Source: Vibrio stylophorae (GTDB lineage: Bacteria; Pseudomonadota; Gammaproteobacteria; Enterobacterales; Vibrionaceae). From it: a DNA stretch of 64,000 nucleotides. The translations under genes and the position numbers were made by a program. The notes under the pieces were generated by a model, which saw only the letters and a list, made by a program, of their open reading frames with translations, ran no database searches and was not told the DNA's origin. The stretch is from positions 2,357,915-2,421,914 of the forward strand of contig NZ_CAKLDI010000001.1 in assembly GCF_921293875.1 (NCBI RefSeq). The letters run 5' to 3'. Positions 15,817 through 25,426 of this stretch are shown piece by piece. Position 1 is the first letter of the stretch. Each line of letters opens with the position of its first letter.

Positions 15817-16824
15817 ATGGAGTTGCTTTGTCCTGCGGGGAGTTTACCTGCATTAAAAACAACCATTGATAATGGTGCCGATGCGGTTTATATCGGCTTT
15901 AAAGATGACACCAATGCGCGCCACTTTGCCGGTCTGAACTTTAGCGGCAAAAAACTCGACAAGGCGGTTGAGTACGTCAAAGACAAAGGAAAGAACATTC
16001 ACGTTGCGCTGAACACCTTTGCGCACCCCGATGGTTACCAGCGCTGGACACAAGCTGTCGACTTGGCTGTTGCCAGTGGTGTCGATGCTTTGATTATCAG
16101 CGATATCGCGGTGCTGCAATATGCCGCCACGCGTTATCCTGATATGGAAATCCACCTTTCAGTGCAAGCATCAGCCACCAATGCGGCGGCGATTCGCTTC
16201 TATCAGCAAAATTTTAATATCAAACGTGTGGTGCTACCGCGCGTGCTCTCCATTCAGCAGGTCAAACAGCTTTCTCGCGCCACCGATGTAGAACTGGAAG
16301 TCTTTGCCTTTGGCAGCCTGTGCATTATGGCGGAAGGCCGCTGTTATCTGTCCTCTTATCTGACCGGTGAGTCGCCAAATACCGTGGGTGCCTGCTCACC
16401 CGCAAAATATGTGCGCTGGCAAGAAACCGCCAATGGCCTTGAGTCTCGCCTTAATGAAGTACTGATTGATCGCTACCAAGCGGGTGAGAACGCGGGTTAT
16501 CCAACCCTGTGTAAGGGCCGCTTTGATATTGAGATGAATGGCCAACAGCAGCGCTACCATGCGCTGGAAGAGCCAACCAGCCTCAATACCCTAGCACTAT
16601 TACCTGAACTATTTGCTGCCAATGTCAGCTCGGTCAAAATTGAAGGCCGCCAGCGCAGTCCGGCCTATGTCGAGCAAGTGACCCGCGTTTGGCGCAGCGC
16701 CATCGACCGCTATCAACAAGCGCCTGAGCTTTATCATGTAGATCCAAGTTGGAACCAGTCACTGGATAAAGTTTCAGAAGGCCAGCAAACCACGCTGGGC
16801 GCCTATCATCGTCATTGGCAATAG
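15817..16824 (+). CDS. ubiU: O2-independent ubiquinone hydroxylase subunit UbiU
   Basis: 335 aa, peptidase U32 family fold. UbiU and UbiV form the 4Fe-4S complex that performs the ring hydroxylations of ubiquinone synthesis without oxygen, using prephenate. [20 protein letters not shown] and GADAVYIGF are typical. Cluster Cys residues are visible in the region [15 protein letters not shown] and LCKGRF. It lies 65 bases after the rocS-like gene and 11 bases before ubiV. Confidence 0.95.
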   Translation: MELLCPAGSLPALKTTIDNGADAVYIGFKDDTNARHFAGLNFSGKKLDKAVEYVKDKGKNIHVALNTFAHPDGYQRWTQAVDLAVASGVDALIISDIAVLQYAATRYPDMEIHLSVQASATNAAAIRFYQQNFNIKRVVLPRVLSIQQVKQLSRATDVELEVFAFGSLCIMAEGRCYLSSYLTGESPNTVGACSPAKYVRWQETANGLESRLNEVLIDRYQAGENAGYPTLCKGRFDIEMNGQQQRYHALEEPTSLNTLALLPELFAANVSSVKIEGRQRSPAYVEQVTRVWRSAIDRYQQAPELYHVDPSWNQSLDKVSEGQQTTLGAYHRHWQ

Positions 16825-16835
16825 GATTTTTCGTT

Positions 16836-17708
16836 ATGCAAATTGCGCTTGGACCATTGCTTTATTACTGGTCTAAAACCAAAGTTTTTGAATTTTACGA
16901 GCAAGCCGCTGATAGCCAAGCGGACATCATCTATTTAGGTGAAAGTGTTTGTAGCAAACGCCGCGAGATGCGCGTCAATGATTGGCTCACCTTGGCAAAG
17001 CAGCTCAATGAGGCGGGCAAACAAGTAGTACTCAGCACCATGGCGCTCCTTGAAGCACCGAGCGAGCTCAAGATCATGCAGCAATTGGTGGATAATGGTC
17101 AGTTTGCCATTGAAGCCAATGATGTGGGCGCGATTCAAATGGCGCATGAAGCGGGTATTCCTTTCATCGTTGGCCCTGCGATTAACTGCTATAACGCCGA
17201 AGTGCTAAAACTCTTTCTCAGCCAAGGAATGACGCGCTGGTGTATGCCCGTGGAGCTATCCAAACAGTGGCTCGATAATCTACTGGTGCAATGTGATGCG
17301 CTTGGTATTCGCGATCAATTTGAGGTTGAAGTGTTTGCCCATGGCCATCTGCCACTGGCCTATTCAGCGCGCTGCTTTACCGCTCGCGCCTTGGATCGCC
17401 CCAAGGATGATTGTAAAACCTGCTGCATCGATTACCCGCAGGGGCTTAAGGTGAACAGTCAAGATGGACAGACAGTGTTTACCCTCAATGGTATTCAAAC
17501 ACAGTCCGGTGATTGCTATAACCTGATCAATGAAGTGGCAAGTATGCGCGATCAAGTTAATGTATTGCGTATTAGCCCTGAAGGTGAACATGCCTTTGCA
17601 TTGATTGAGCAGTTTAAACAGCAAATTACTCAGCCTTCAATTCAGCTGCTACAGTCGCATGAATGTAATGGTTACTGGCATGGCGGCGCTGGCTTTCATC
17701 AAATGTAA
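16836..17708 (+). CDS. ubiV: O2-independent ubiquinone hydroxylase subunit UbiV
   Basis: 290 aa, U32 family partner of UbiU. The N-terminus [14 protein letters not shown] and the phrase [16 protein letters not shown] are characteristic. The cluster Cys residues are expected in [17 protein letters not shown] and [10 protein letters not shown]. The ATG at 16836 has AGGATTTTT upstream; an earlier start at 16815 would overlap the end of ubiU and is not favoured. Confidence 0.95.
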   Translation: MQIALGPLLYYWSKTKVFEFYEQAADSQADIIYLGESVCSKRREMRVNDWLTLAKQLNEAGKQVVLSTMALLEAPSELKIMQQLVDNGQFAIEANDVGAIQMAHEAGIPFIVGPAINCYNAEVLKLFLSQGMTRWCMPVELSKQWLDNLLVQCDALGIRDQFEVEVFAHGHLPLAYSARCFTARALDRPKDDCKTCCIDYPQGLKVNSQDGQTVFTLNGIQTQSGDCYNLINEVASMRDQVNVLRISPEGEHAFALIEQFKQQITQPSIQLLQSHECNGYWHGGAGFHQM

Positions 17709-17820
17709 AGTGGTCAGTGACAACCCAGCGCCTGTCATACCATGATGCCGTCCCCATGACTCAATATAGCTTTTGAGTCATGGGGTTCCCAAAGCTCAAA
17801 AAGCTGTACGGCGTCATCCA

Positions 17821-18720
17821 TTAGGCCAGCCAGTCTTGATAAAGCTGCGCTGAATTACCGAGATAACTCACCAACCACTGCACCAATTTGTTGTTCGGCG
17901 CTTGTCGCCAAGCCATACAGCAACGACTGGGTGGCAAACTCTCAGGTAATTGCCGAGCCACCAACTCACCACTGGCGAGCAAAGGTGCCGCGATATGACT
18001 TGGCATATACCCTACCCCGACGCCTTGGCGCAAACAGTGAATCGCACTAAACCAATTGGGCAAAAGTAATCGGCGCTGCTGCGGATAGTGCCAAGTATGA
18101 CGTTTGGGTAATTCACGTGAGGTATCATCCAAACAAATTGCAGAATATTGGCTGACATCACTTTCTGTGAGTACGTCCATTTCCGCCAGCGGATGATCAG
18201 CGGCCAGCACAAAGGTCCAGTTGAGCTCGCCCATATCCACCACGCCATAATCACCGCTTACCGGTATCGCTGCGGTGGCGCCAATCACAATATCAGCGCG
18301 CTGCTGAGCCAAGGCTTCCCAAGTGCCATTAAAGACTTCCATATTGATCTGCAACTCGGCAAAGGGAAAGGTGCGATAAAAGTCATCGATTAACTGTTTT
18401 AACCGCTCGAGTTTGACCACATTATCTAGCGTCAAACAGACCTTATCTTGCCAGCCCTGGGCCATGCGTTGCGTTTGACTGCGGATCTCAGCCATTTGCC
18501 GTAATAGACCTCGCGCTTCTTGAACAAAAAGTTCACCGGCAGGCGTTAACTCCACATGCCGTGGCAAACGGCGAAACAGTACCACATCCAGCTGCTGCTC
18601 AATCTGGCGAATGTTGTAGCTCACTGCCGATGGCACTTTATTCAATGCCTGCGCCGCTGCACTAAAGCTTCCTAAGCGCGCCACCATATCGACCAGCTCT
18701 AAAGATTGCACAGAGAACAT
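17821..18720 (-). CDS. punR: LysR family regulator PunR
   Basis: 299 aa. The N-terminal winged helix (LELVDMVARLGSFSAAAQAL, then VPSAVSYNIRQIEQQL) and the effector domain (EVFNGTWEALAQQRADIVIGAT, RELPKRHTWH) follow E. coli PunR (YdhB) through the whole length. PunR activates the purine exporter gene punC, which is divergent here with a 142-base gap, as in enterics. The ATG at 18720 has AAAGG upstream; an in-frame GTG at 18726 would add two residues. Confidence 0.9.
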   Translation of the reverse strand: MFSVQSLELVDMVARLGSFSAAAQALNKVPSAVSYNIRQIEQQLDVVLFRRLPRHVELTPAGELFVQEARGLLRQMAEIRSQTQRMAQGWQDKVCLTLDNVVKLERLKQLIDDFYRTFPFAELQINMEVFNGTWEALAQQRADIVIGATAAIPVSGDYGVVDMGELNWTFVLAADHPLAEMDVLTESDVSQYSAICLDDTSRELPKRHTWHYPQQRRLLLPNWFSAIHCLRQGVGVGYMPSHIAAPLLASGELVARQLPESLPPSRCCMAWRQAPNNKLVQWLVSYLGNSAQLYQDWLA

Positions 18721-18733
18721 ACACACCTTTCAA

Positions 18734-18760
18734 AAAATTTGATTGATAACTACAAATTTT
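18734..18760. promoter_or_regulatory. inverted repeat, candidate PunR site
   Basis: AAAATTTG (18734-18741) and CAAATTTT (18753-18760) separated by 11 bases, the T-N11-A layout of LysR-type sites. It lies in the punR/punC gap, close to the punR start. Confidence 0.5.
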
Positions 18761-18862
18761 AGCGCCACTGACAAATATTGAAAGCAATACAATAGCAATG
18801 CCTGATTTAATCTGGCTCAAAAAACAATAGAACAATGAATTATTTTGATTGGTGATGATGTT

Positions 18863-20059
18863 ATGAAAGTATCTCCATTGACCCTACTTTATCTCGCACT
18901 GCTGTCGATGCTTGGTTTCATCGCTACAGACATGTACCTTCCAGCCTTTAAAGCGATGGAACAAAGTTTTGCAACTGGCCCTGAGGCCATTGCCCTGTCG
19001 CTTTCAATTTTCCTTGCCGGTTTGGCCATGGGACAAATTGTTTGGGGGATCTTGAGTGATCGCTTTGGCCATGCACGCATGCTATTTGCTGGCCTTGTGA
19101 TCTTTACCATCGCATCACTGGGCCTGGCATTTAGTCAAAGTGTTTGGCAATTACTGGCGCTGCGCTTTGTGCAGGCCATTGGCGTCTGTGCGCCAACGGT
19201 CATCTGGCAAGCCATGGTGATTGATCGCTATGAAAGCAAAGTCAGCCAACAAATTTTTGCCACCATCATGCCGCTTGTTGCGCTCTCACCAGCCCTTGCA
19301 CCGCAACTTGGTGTGCAGCTTGCCAACCACTTTGGCTGGCCAAGTATCTTTATGGCGCTCACCGTCATTGGTGTACTGCTTGCTTTGGCAACCCTCAAGC
19401 AGCCACATAGTGCACGTCAGAGCAACCCTGAACCACTTGCACGCGCCATGAAAAATCTAGTCAGCAACCGCGCTTATTTGGGCAATGTGATGATCTTTGC
19501 CAGTGCTTCTGCGGCATTCTTTGCTTATCTCACTGGCATGCCAGAGATCATGGCCAAAATGGGTTATAGCCCAGATGACATCGCTAGCAGCTTTATTCCG
19601 CAAACCATCGCCTTTATCGTGGGTGGCTACGGCGGTAAGTGGGCTGTACAGCGCTTTGGTGAAGGGATTGTGCTACGTTTGATGCTCTCGCTCTTTAGCT
19701 TATCAGCACTCACCATTCTGGCTGCGTCGCAATCTGGTATTAGCCAAATTTGGCCACTGCTTTCGCCATTTTGTTTGATTGCTGTGGCAAACGGCGCTGT
19801 TTATCCAATCGTGGTTAACCGCGCTCTATCGCAAGCCAAAGAGAGCCCAGCCATGGCTGCTGGTTTACAAAACAGCCTACAAATCTGTCTTTGTAGCTTA
19901 GCAAGCGCCATTGTTGCCCGTTTTGCCAGCCAAGCCCTAAGCGTGACGGGGATTGTAATTGCAGTTTGTTTTGTCACCCTTTGGTGCGGTTACTTCCTTG
20001 CCAAGCGCCCAGCGCAAAACGCTGCACCGCTAAATCAAGTGGCGAGTGATAAGCTTTAA
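18863..20059 (+). CDS. punC: MFS purine nucleoside exporter PunC (Bcr/CflA family)
   Basis: 398 aa with twelve hydrophobic segments. LGFIATDMYLPAFKAME near the start, GILSDRFGHARMLFAGL (loop 2-3), RFVQAIGVCAPTVIWQAMV and FIPQTIAFIVGGYGGKWA match E. coli PunC (YdhC) segment by segment. In E. coli the protein exports adenosine and guanosine-type nucleosides. The start at 18863 follows GGTGATGATGTT; an in-frame TTG at 18845 is rejected. Convergent with dnaJ, sharing a terminator. Confidence 0.9.
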   Translation: MKVSPLTLLYLALLSMLGFIATDMYLPAFKAMEQSFATGPEAIALSLSIFLAGLAMGQIVWGILSDRFGHARMLFAGLVIFTIASLGLAFSQSVWQLLALRFVQAIGVCAPTVIWQAMVIDRYESKVSQQIFATIMPLVALSPALAPQLGVQLANHFGWPSIFMALTVIGVLLALATLKQPHSARQSNPEPLARAMKNLVSNRAYLGNVMIFASASAAFFAYLTGMPEIMAKMGYSPDDIASSFIPQTIAFIVGGYGGKWAVQRFGEGIVLRLMLSLFSLSALTILAASQSGISQIWPLLSPFCLIAVANGAVYPIVVNRALSQAKESPAMAAGLQNSLQICLCSLASAIVARFASQALSVTGIVIAVCFVTLWCGYFLAKRPAQNAAPLNQVASDKL

Positions 20060-20138
20060 TCGCTTCACTAAAAGAACATAGCTAAAACGCAATATTCGAA
20101 AAGCTAAGTTCAAAAGGCTGATCTCTAAAGCCCAGATA

Positions 20139-20168
20139 AAAAAATCCCTCGCAAGCGAGGGATTTTTA
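20139..20168. terminator. bidirectional terminator between punC and dnaJ
   Basis: AAAATCCCTCGC (20141-20152) and GCGAGGGATTTT (20155-20166), with A and T runs on both sides. Confidence 0.9.
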
Positions 20169-20190
20169 TTGGCTGTAAATCAGTGTTTGA

Positions 20191-21336
20191 TTAACGCGTT
20201 AGATCATCAAAGAACTTTTTCACGCCATCAAAGAAACCTTCTGATTTCGGTTTGTGTTTTTTCGCTGAACTGCCACCAAGTGACTCTTCAAGCTCAGACA
20301 ACAACTCACGCTGACGCTCGCTCAAGTTCACTGGAGTTTCAACCACCAGCTTACAGATCAAGTCGCCGACAGCGCCGCCACGAACCGATTTCACACCTTT
20401 GCCGCGCATGCGGAACATGCGACCGGTTTGGGTCTCTTTTGGTACTTTCAGTGCCACACGACCATTCAGGGTTGGCACTTCCACTTCACCGCCAAGTGCC
20501 GCCATGGTGAAACTAATTGGCACTTCGCAATAAAGGTTGTTCTGGTCACGCTCAAAGATTGGGTGCTGACGCACACTCACTTGAACATACAAATCACCTG
20601 CTGGTGCGCCGTTCTCGCCTGCTTCACCTTCTCCGGTCAAACGAATACGATCGCCTGTATCCACACCGGCTGGGATTTTCACAGAAAGCGTCTTGGTCTT
20701 TTGCACTCGGCCATTGCCATGACAATCACCACAAGGATCGCTAATGGTTTTACCGCGACCATGACAGCTTGGACAGGTTTGTTGCACCGCAAAGAAACCT
20801 TGGCGCATCTGTACTTGACCTGTGCCATGACAGGTACCACAGGTTGATGCTGAGGTGCCTTTCTTAGCACCAGAACCACCACAGGTTTCACAACCCACAA
20901 GGGTTGGTACTTCAATCTCTTTGCTGCAACCTGCAACTGCTTCTTCGAGGCTTAGCTCCATGTTGTAGCGCAAATCAGCACCGCGTTGGGCGCGAGGTTG
21001 ACCACCGCCGCGACGACCGCCACCGAAAATATCGCCAAACACATCACCGAAGATATCACCAAAATCAGCGCCACCGCCGCCGAAACCACCGCCACCAAAG
21101 CCGCCATGGCCTTGTTCAAAAGCGGCATGGCCATATTGGTCATAGGCTGCTTTTTTCTGTGGATCGGTCAGAATTTCGTAGGCTTCTTTTACTTCTTTAA
21201 ACTTCTCTGGCGCATCCGCATCATGGTTACGATCGGGATGGAATTTCATCGCCAATCGCTTATATGCTTTCTTAATATCGCGCTCAGAGGCATCGCGGCC
21301 GACGCCTAGCACTTCATAATAATCGCGTTTTGACAT
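20191..21336 (-). CDS. dnaJ: chaperone DnaJ (Hsp40)
   Basis: 381 aa. J domain at residues 1-70 with the HPD motif in KFHPDRNHD, a Gly/Phe-rich linker (75-115), four CxxCxGxG zinc repeats (about 145-205: [36 protein letters not shown]) and two C-terminal substrate-binding domains. It stimulates the DnaK ATPase and delivers unfolded proteins. It lies 80 bases downstream of dnaK in one transcript. Confidence 0.97.
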   Translation of the reverse strand: MSKRDYYEVLGVGRDASERDIKKAYKRLAMKFHPDRNHDADAPEKFKEVKEAYEILTDPQKKAAYDQYGHAAFEQGHGGFGGGGFGGGGADFGDIFGDVFGDIFGGGRRGGGQPRAQRGADLRYNMELSLEEAVAGCSKEIEVPTLVGCETCGGSGAKKGTSASTCGTCHGTGQVQMRQGFFAVQQTCPSCHGRGKTISDPCGDCHGNGRVQKTKTLSVKIPAGVDTGDRIRLTGEGEAGENGAPAGDLYVQVSVRQHPIFERDQNNLYCEVPISFTMAALGGEVEVPTLNGRVALKVPKETQTGRMFRMRGKGVKSVRGGAVGDLICKLVVETPVNLSERQRELLSELEESLGGSSAKKHKPKSEGFFDGVKKFFDDLTR

Positions 21337-21362
21337 AAAACCTGTCTGCCTCTAATGCAAGG

Positions 21363-21391
21363 ACGGGCGTATGAGAGTTCCCAAACGCCCG
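21363..21391 (-). other. stem-loop between dnaK and dnaJ
   Basis: ACGGGCGT (21363-21370) and ACGCCCGT (21384-21391) form an 8-bp GC-rich stem. No T run follows on the minus strand, so it is not a simple terminator; it may be a processing or stability element. Confidence 0.5.
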
Positions 21392-21416
21392 TGAATATCA
21401 CAAGGATGATTGACGA

Positions 21417-23327
21417 TTATTTTTTGTCGTCTTTCACTTCTTCAAACTCAGCGTCAACAACGTCATCGTCTTGGTTGCTTTGACCGTTGTCTGCTTGCGC
21501 TTGCTGTGCTTGTGCTTGCTGTTGCGCAATTTCCATTAGCTTTTGAGACGCAGCAATCAGCGCTTGTACTTTCGCATCGATTGCTTCTTTGTCTTCGCCT
21601 TTAGACGCAGTTTCTAGCTCGCTGATCGCAGTTTCGATTTGCGCTTTGTCGTCTGCACCCAGTGCATCGCCAGCTTCTTCGATTTGTTTGCGAGTTGCGT
21701 GAACCATTTGGTCCGCTTGGTTGCGAGCAGTAACTAGCTCTTCAAATTTCTTATCAGCTTCTTTGTTCGCTTCTGCTTCTTGCACCATCTTCTCGATGTC
21801 TGCATCGCTTAGGCCGCCAGAGGCTTGAATGGTGATCTTCTGCTCTTTACCTGTGTTCTTGTCTTTTGCTGATACGTGCAAAATACCGTCCGCATCAAGG
21901 TCAAAAGTCACTTCGATTTGTGGCATACCACGTGCAGCAGCTTGAATACCTTCAAGGTTGAACTGACCCAAAGACTTGTTGTAAGACGCTTGCTTACGCT
22001 CACCTTGAAGCACGTGAATGGTTACCGCGCTTTGGTTGTCTTCAGCAGTTGAGAACACTTGGCTCGCTTTTGTTGGGATCGTGGTGTTCTTTTCAATCAA
22101 CTTGGTCATCACGCCGCCCATGGTTTCGATACCAAGAGACAGTGGGGTTACATCAAGAAGAAGAACGTCTTTCACTTCACCAGCAAGTACACCGCCTTGA
22201 ACGGCTGCGCCCATTGCAACTGCTTCGTCAGGGTTCACGTCTTTACGTGGCTCTTTACCGAAGAACTCAGTTACTTTGGCTTGCACCATAGGCATACGAG
22301 TTTGACCACCAACAAGGATCACGTCGTTGATGTCGCTAATAGATAGCTCAGCATCAGCCAAAGCAACACGAAGTGGCTCAAGTGAACGTTGCACCAAATC
22401 TTCAACCAAAGATTCAAGTTTAGAGCGCGTTACTTTGATGTTCATGTGCTTAGGACCAGTTGCGTCTGCAGTCACATAAGGTAGGTTCACATCAGTTTGT
22501 TGCGCTGAAGATAGCTCGATCTTCGCTTTTTCTGCTGCTTCTTTTAGACGCTGCATTGCAAGTGGATCGTTACGTAGGTCGATGCCTTGCTCTTTTTGGA
22601 ACTCGTCTACCAAGTAGTTGATTAGACGGTTATCAAAGTCTTCACCACCAAGGTGGGTATCACCGTTGGTTGCCAATACTTCAAAGGTTTTCTCGCCATC
22701 AACTTCATCGATTTCGATGATTGAGATATCGAATGTACCACCACCCAAGTCATACACAGCGATAGTGCGATCGCCGCCTTTCTTGTCCATGCCGTATGCC
22801 AATGCAGCAGCAGTTGGTTCGTTGATGATACGTTTTACTTCTAGACCTGCGATACGACCCGCATCTTTAGTTGCTTGACGTTGTGCGTCGTTAAAGTACG
22901 CAGGAACAGTGATTACTGCACCAGTTACCTCTTCACCAAGGAACTCTTCTGCAGTTTTCTTCATTTTTTTCAAAACTTCAGCAGAAACTTGTGGCGCAGC
23001 CATTTTCTGGCCTTTTGCTTCTACCCATGCATCGCCATTGTCAGCTTTTACAATGTTGAATGGCATGATTTTGATATCGCGCTGAACTTCTTCATCTTCA
23101 AAACGACGACCGATCAAACGCTTGATTGCAAATAGGGTGTTTTGTGGATTAGTAACAGCTTGACGTTTAGCAGGCTGACCAACCAGGGTCTCACCGTCGG
23201 TATATGCAATTACCGAAGGCGTAGTGCGATCGCCTTCCGCGTTCTCAATCACACGGGCTTTATCGCCGTCTAGTACCGCAACACAAGAGTTGGTTGTACC
23301 CAAGTCAATACCAATGATTTTACCCAT
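21417..23327 (-). CDS. dnaK: chaperone DnaK (Hsp70)
   Basis: 636 aa, full length. The N-terminal ATPase has the phosphate-1 loop [18 protein letters not shown], the phosphate-2 loop [14 protein letters not shown] and the adenosine loop [10 protein letters not shown]; the substrate domain follows from about residue 385 ([17 protein letters not shown]). The disordered tail is Gln/Ala-rich and ends in [13 protein letters not shown]. It has its own sigma-32-type promoter in the grpE-dnaK gap. Confidence 0.98.
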   Translation of the reverse strand: MGKIIGIDLGTTNSCVAVLDGDKARVIENAEGDRTTPSVIAYTDGETLVGQPAKRQAVTNPQNTLFAIKRLIGRRFEDEEVQRDIKIMPFNIVKADNGDAWVEAKGQKMAAPQVSAEVLKKMKKTAEEFLGEEVTGAVITVPAYFNDAQRQATKDAGRIAGLEVKRIINEPTAAALAYGMDKKGGDRTIAVYDLGGGTFDISIIEIDEVDGEKTFEVLATNGDTHLGGEDFDNRLINYLVDEFQKEQGIDLRNDPLAMQRLKEAAEKAKIELSSAQQTDVNLPYVTADATGPKHMNIKVTRSKLESLVEDLVQRSLEPLRVALADAELSISDINDVILVGGQTRMPMVQAKVTEFFGKEPRKDVNPDEAVAMGAAVQGGVLAGEVKDVLLLDVTPLSLGIETMGGVMTKLIEKNTTIPTKASQVFSTAEDNQSAVTIHVLQGERKQASYNKSLGQFNLEGIQAAARGMPQIEVTFDLDADGILHVSAKDKNTGKEQKITIQASGGLSDADIEKMVQEAEANKEADKKFEELVTARNQADQMVHATRKQIEEAGDALGADDKAQIETAISELETASKGEDKEAIDAKVQALIAASQKLMEIAQQQAQAQQAQADNGQSNQDDDVVDAEFEEVKDDKK

Positions 23328-23357
23328 CAGGTTATCTCCAAATATGCTTTACATAAT

Positions 23358-23374
23358 CGCTCGCACCGCGAGCG
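23358..23374 (-). other. GC-rich hairpin in the dnaK leader
   Basis: CGCTCGC (23358-23364) and GCGAGCG (23368-23374) form a perfect 7-bp stem with a 3-base loop, about 30 bases ahead of the dnaK start and downstream of its heat-shock promoter. Confidence 0.5.
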
Positions 23375-23430
23375 TCATTTCATCTGAGTGGTGAGCCGTT
23401 ATATTGCTTCACCTTGCTTATGGCTTTTAA

Positions 23431-23456
23431 ATAAGGGCGCAAAAATCCTTTTCAAG
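23431..23456 (-). promoter_or_regulatory. sigma-32 type promoter of dnaK-dnaJ
   Basis: On the minus strand, -35 CTTGAA (23456-23451) and -10 CCCTTAT (23437-23431), 13 bases apart. The -10 is a little off the CCCCAT consensus. Confidence 0.65.
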
Positions 23457-23465
23457 GGTCAAAAC

Positions 23466-23497
23466 AAAAAAAACTCGTCAAAAGACGAGTTTTTTTT
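23466..23497 (-). terminator. terminator after grpE
   Basis: AAACTCGTC (23471-23479) and GACGAGTTT (23484-23492) with A and T runs on both sides. It separates grpE from dnaK, so the two are not one simple operon. Confidence 0.85.
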
Positions 23498-23517
23498 CAA
23501 TCAGTGGACAAACAACA

Positions 23518-24156
23518 TTATGCTTCGACGTTGATATTGCCTTCTGGCGCCTTAGAGACCATTACCATCGCAGGGCGAATCACGCGATCATTCAAGGCAT
23601 AACCTTTTTGCATCACCAACATCACAGTGTTAGGCGCAAATTCGCTGCTCTCTTGAATCGACATCGCTTGATGCTGCTCAGGGTTAAAGGCTTCACCATG
23701 CGGATCAATCGGCTGTAGACCATGCTTGCTGATTGCAGAAACCATGGTTTTTAGCGTCAATTCAACGCCTTCAATCATTGGCTTGATGGCATCATTTTCT
23801 TTGTCTGCCATCTCTACTGCGCGCTCCATGTTGTCGATCACTGGCAACAACTCACCGGCAAAACGCTCCAACGCAAATTTACGCGCCTTGTCGATCTCTT
23901 GTTCCGTTCGACGACGCATGTTTTCAACTTCTGCCGCAGCGCGTAGCACGCTGTCTTTTTGTTCTAATACCTTCGCTTCGCTGGCAGCAAGTTGCGCTTC
24001 AAGCTCCGCAACTTGCGCATGTAATGCAGCAAGCTCTTCGATTACATCGGCTTGTGCATCATCAGCATCGAATTCCTCGGCGATGACTTCAACGTCTGCG
24101 GTTTGGGCATCCATTTGGGTGTCGTCGTGTTGGTCTTTTTTATCTTCAGTGCTCAT
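23518..24156 (-). CDS. grpE: nucleotide exchange factor GrpE
   Basis: 212 aa. It releases ADP from DnaK. A long acidic N-terminal region ([14 protein letters not shown]..., about residues 1-50) is followed by a coiled coil ([38 protein letters not shown]) and the C-terminal beta domain ([33 protein letters not shown]). The ATG at 24156 gives the usual GrpE N-terminus; 17 further codons upstream are open but unlikely. A consensus sigma-32 promoter lies 80 bases upstream. Confidence 0.96.
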   Translation of the reverse strand: MSTEDKKDQHDDTQMDAQTADVEVIAEEFDADDAQADVIEELAALHAQVAELEAQLAASEAKVLEQKDSVLRAAAEVENMRRRTEQEIDKARKFALERFAGELLPVIDNMERAVEMADKENDAIKPMIEGVELTLKTMVSAISKHGLQPIDPHGEAFNPEQHQAMSIQESSEFAPNTVMLVMQKGYALNDRVIRPAMVMVSKAPEGNINVEA

Positions 24157-24236
24157 GGTTACTCCGAACAATTCATGGGTCTGATTGGCTGTAACATCAC
24201 AGGCCAATTAAATTTTAATCACAGTTGAAGCTTATT

Positions 24237-24262
24237 ATGGGGATCAATCTAAATGATTCAAG
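24237..24262 (-). promoter_or_regulatory. sigma-32 promoter of grpE
   Basis: On the minus strand, -35 CTTGAA (24262-24257), 14 bases, -10 CCCCAT (24242-24237) followed by AATA. This is an almost exact heat-shock promoter. Confidence 0.85.
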
Positions 24263-24386
24263 CGGTGCGCGATGACAATAGGCGACAATTGTGTGATGAC
24301 AACGTTATACTGGCCAAGATCCACCAAAAGCATCTGATTTTCCTAGCATGTGGTGGACGCCTGACCCTAACGCGAAGGATGGCAAC

Positions 24387-25268
24387 ATGTCCCAACTTTT
24401 TTCAACCATCGCTTTAATTGGCAAACCCCGCGATGAGCAAGCCTGTGCGACCCACGTTGCCATTTATCATTGGCTGATCGCGCAAAATTATCAGGTGCTC
24501 ATCGATTCACGTCTACGCGATGTTTTGCCCAATCTAGACGCTGAATTTACCGGCCTCGTTGAGCTTGGCAATCGGGCTGATCTTGCCATTGTTGTCGGAG
24601 GTGATGGCAATATGCTTGGCGCTGCGCGGGTGCTTTCCCGCTGTGATATCGCGGTGATTGGTGTCAATCGAGGCAACCTTGGCTTTTTGACCGATGTCGA
24701 TCCAGATGAGTTTGAGCAAACCCTTGGCGCGATGTTGACTGGCGAGTTCACCACCGAGCATCGCTTTTTATTAGAAGCGGAAGTGCATCGCCATCAGCAA
24801 ATGAAAAGCCACAATGCCGCGCTCAACGAAGTGGTTCTTCATCCGGGTAAAATTGCGCATATGATTGAGTTTGAGGTCAGCATCGATGACCAATTTGCTT
24901 TCTCTCAGCGCTCCGATGGTTTGATTATTGCGACGCCAACTGGCTCAACCGCCTATTCACTCTCCGGCGGCGGCCCAATTTTAGGCCCCAAACTTGATGC
25001 CATCACTTTGGTACCGATGTTTCCACATACCCTATCCTGCCGCCCATTGGTGGTCGATGCCAAACAGCGCATTCGCTTAACGGTTTCACCGAACAACCGC
25101 GATCGCCTTGAAATCAGTTGTGATGGGCAAGTGACCCTACCCGTCGCACCTGGTGATACCGTCGAAATATTCCAAAGTGAGCACCGCCTTAAGCTGCTAC
25201 ACCCTAAGGATTATAACTACTATCACACCCTGCGACGTAAGCTGGGCTGGTCCAGCAAGTTGTTTTAA
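24387..25268 (+). CDS. nadK: NAD kinase
   Basis: 293 aa. Phosphorylates NAD to NADP. The GGDG motif is in [15 protein letters not shown] (near residue 70), and the NAD-binding loop [17 protein letters not shown] near residue 178 is intact. The start at 24387 has AAGGATGGC upstream and gives the family length; an ATG at 24348 would add 13 residues. Divergent from grpE and followed by recN, as in enterobacteria and vibrios. Confidence 0.96.
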   Translation: MSQLFSTIALIGKPRDEQACATHVAIYHWLIAQNYQVLIDSRLRDVLPNLDAEFTGLVELGNRADLAIVVGGDGNMLGAARVLSRCDIAVIGVNRGNLGFLTDVDPDEFEQTLGAMLTGEFTTEHRFLLEAEVHRHQQMKSHNAALNEVVLHPGKIAHMIEFEVSIDDQFAFSQRSDGLIIATPTGSTAYSLSGGGPILGPKLDAITLVPMFPHTLSCRPLVVDAKQRIRLTVSPNNRDRLEISCDGQVTLPVAPGDTVEIFQSEHRLKLLHPKDYNYYHTLRRKLGWSSKLF

Positions 25269-25294
25269 ATGGGCTGAAGATACAAAAATTGAAT

Positions 25295-25328
25295 GAAATG
25301 CCTGTACATTTGTGCAGGCATTTTTGCG
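25295..25328 (+). terminator. terminator after nadK
   Basis: AAATGCCTG (25297-25305) and CAGGCATTT (25316-25324), then T residues. Confidence 0.75.
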
Positions 25329-25360
25329 ATCCACACATAAAATCTGCATACAGCCATTTA

Positions 25361-25398
25361 CTGTATAAAATTACAGTTTATACTGTTCATTCAAACAG
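25361..25398 (+). promoter_or_regulatory. two LexA (SOS) boxes ahead of recN
   Basis: CTGTATAAAATTACAG (25361-25376) and CTGTTCATTCAAACAG (25383-25398) both fit CTGT-N8-ACAG. They are 22 bp apart centre to centre, upstream of recN, whose SOS control by multiple boxes is well known. Confidence 0.92.
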
Positions 25399-25426
25399 TG
25401 TGTTTGTTTAAACAGGATATGCATTC

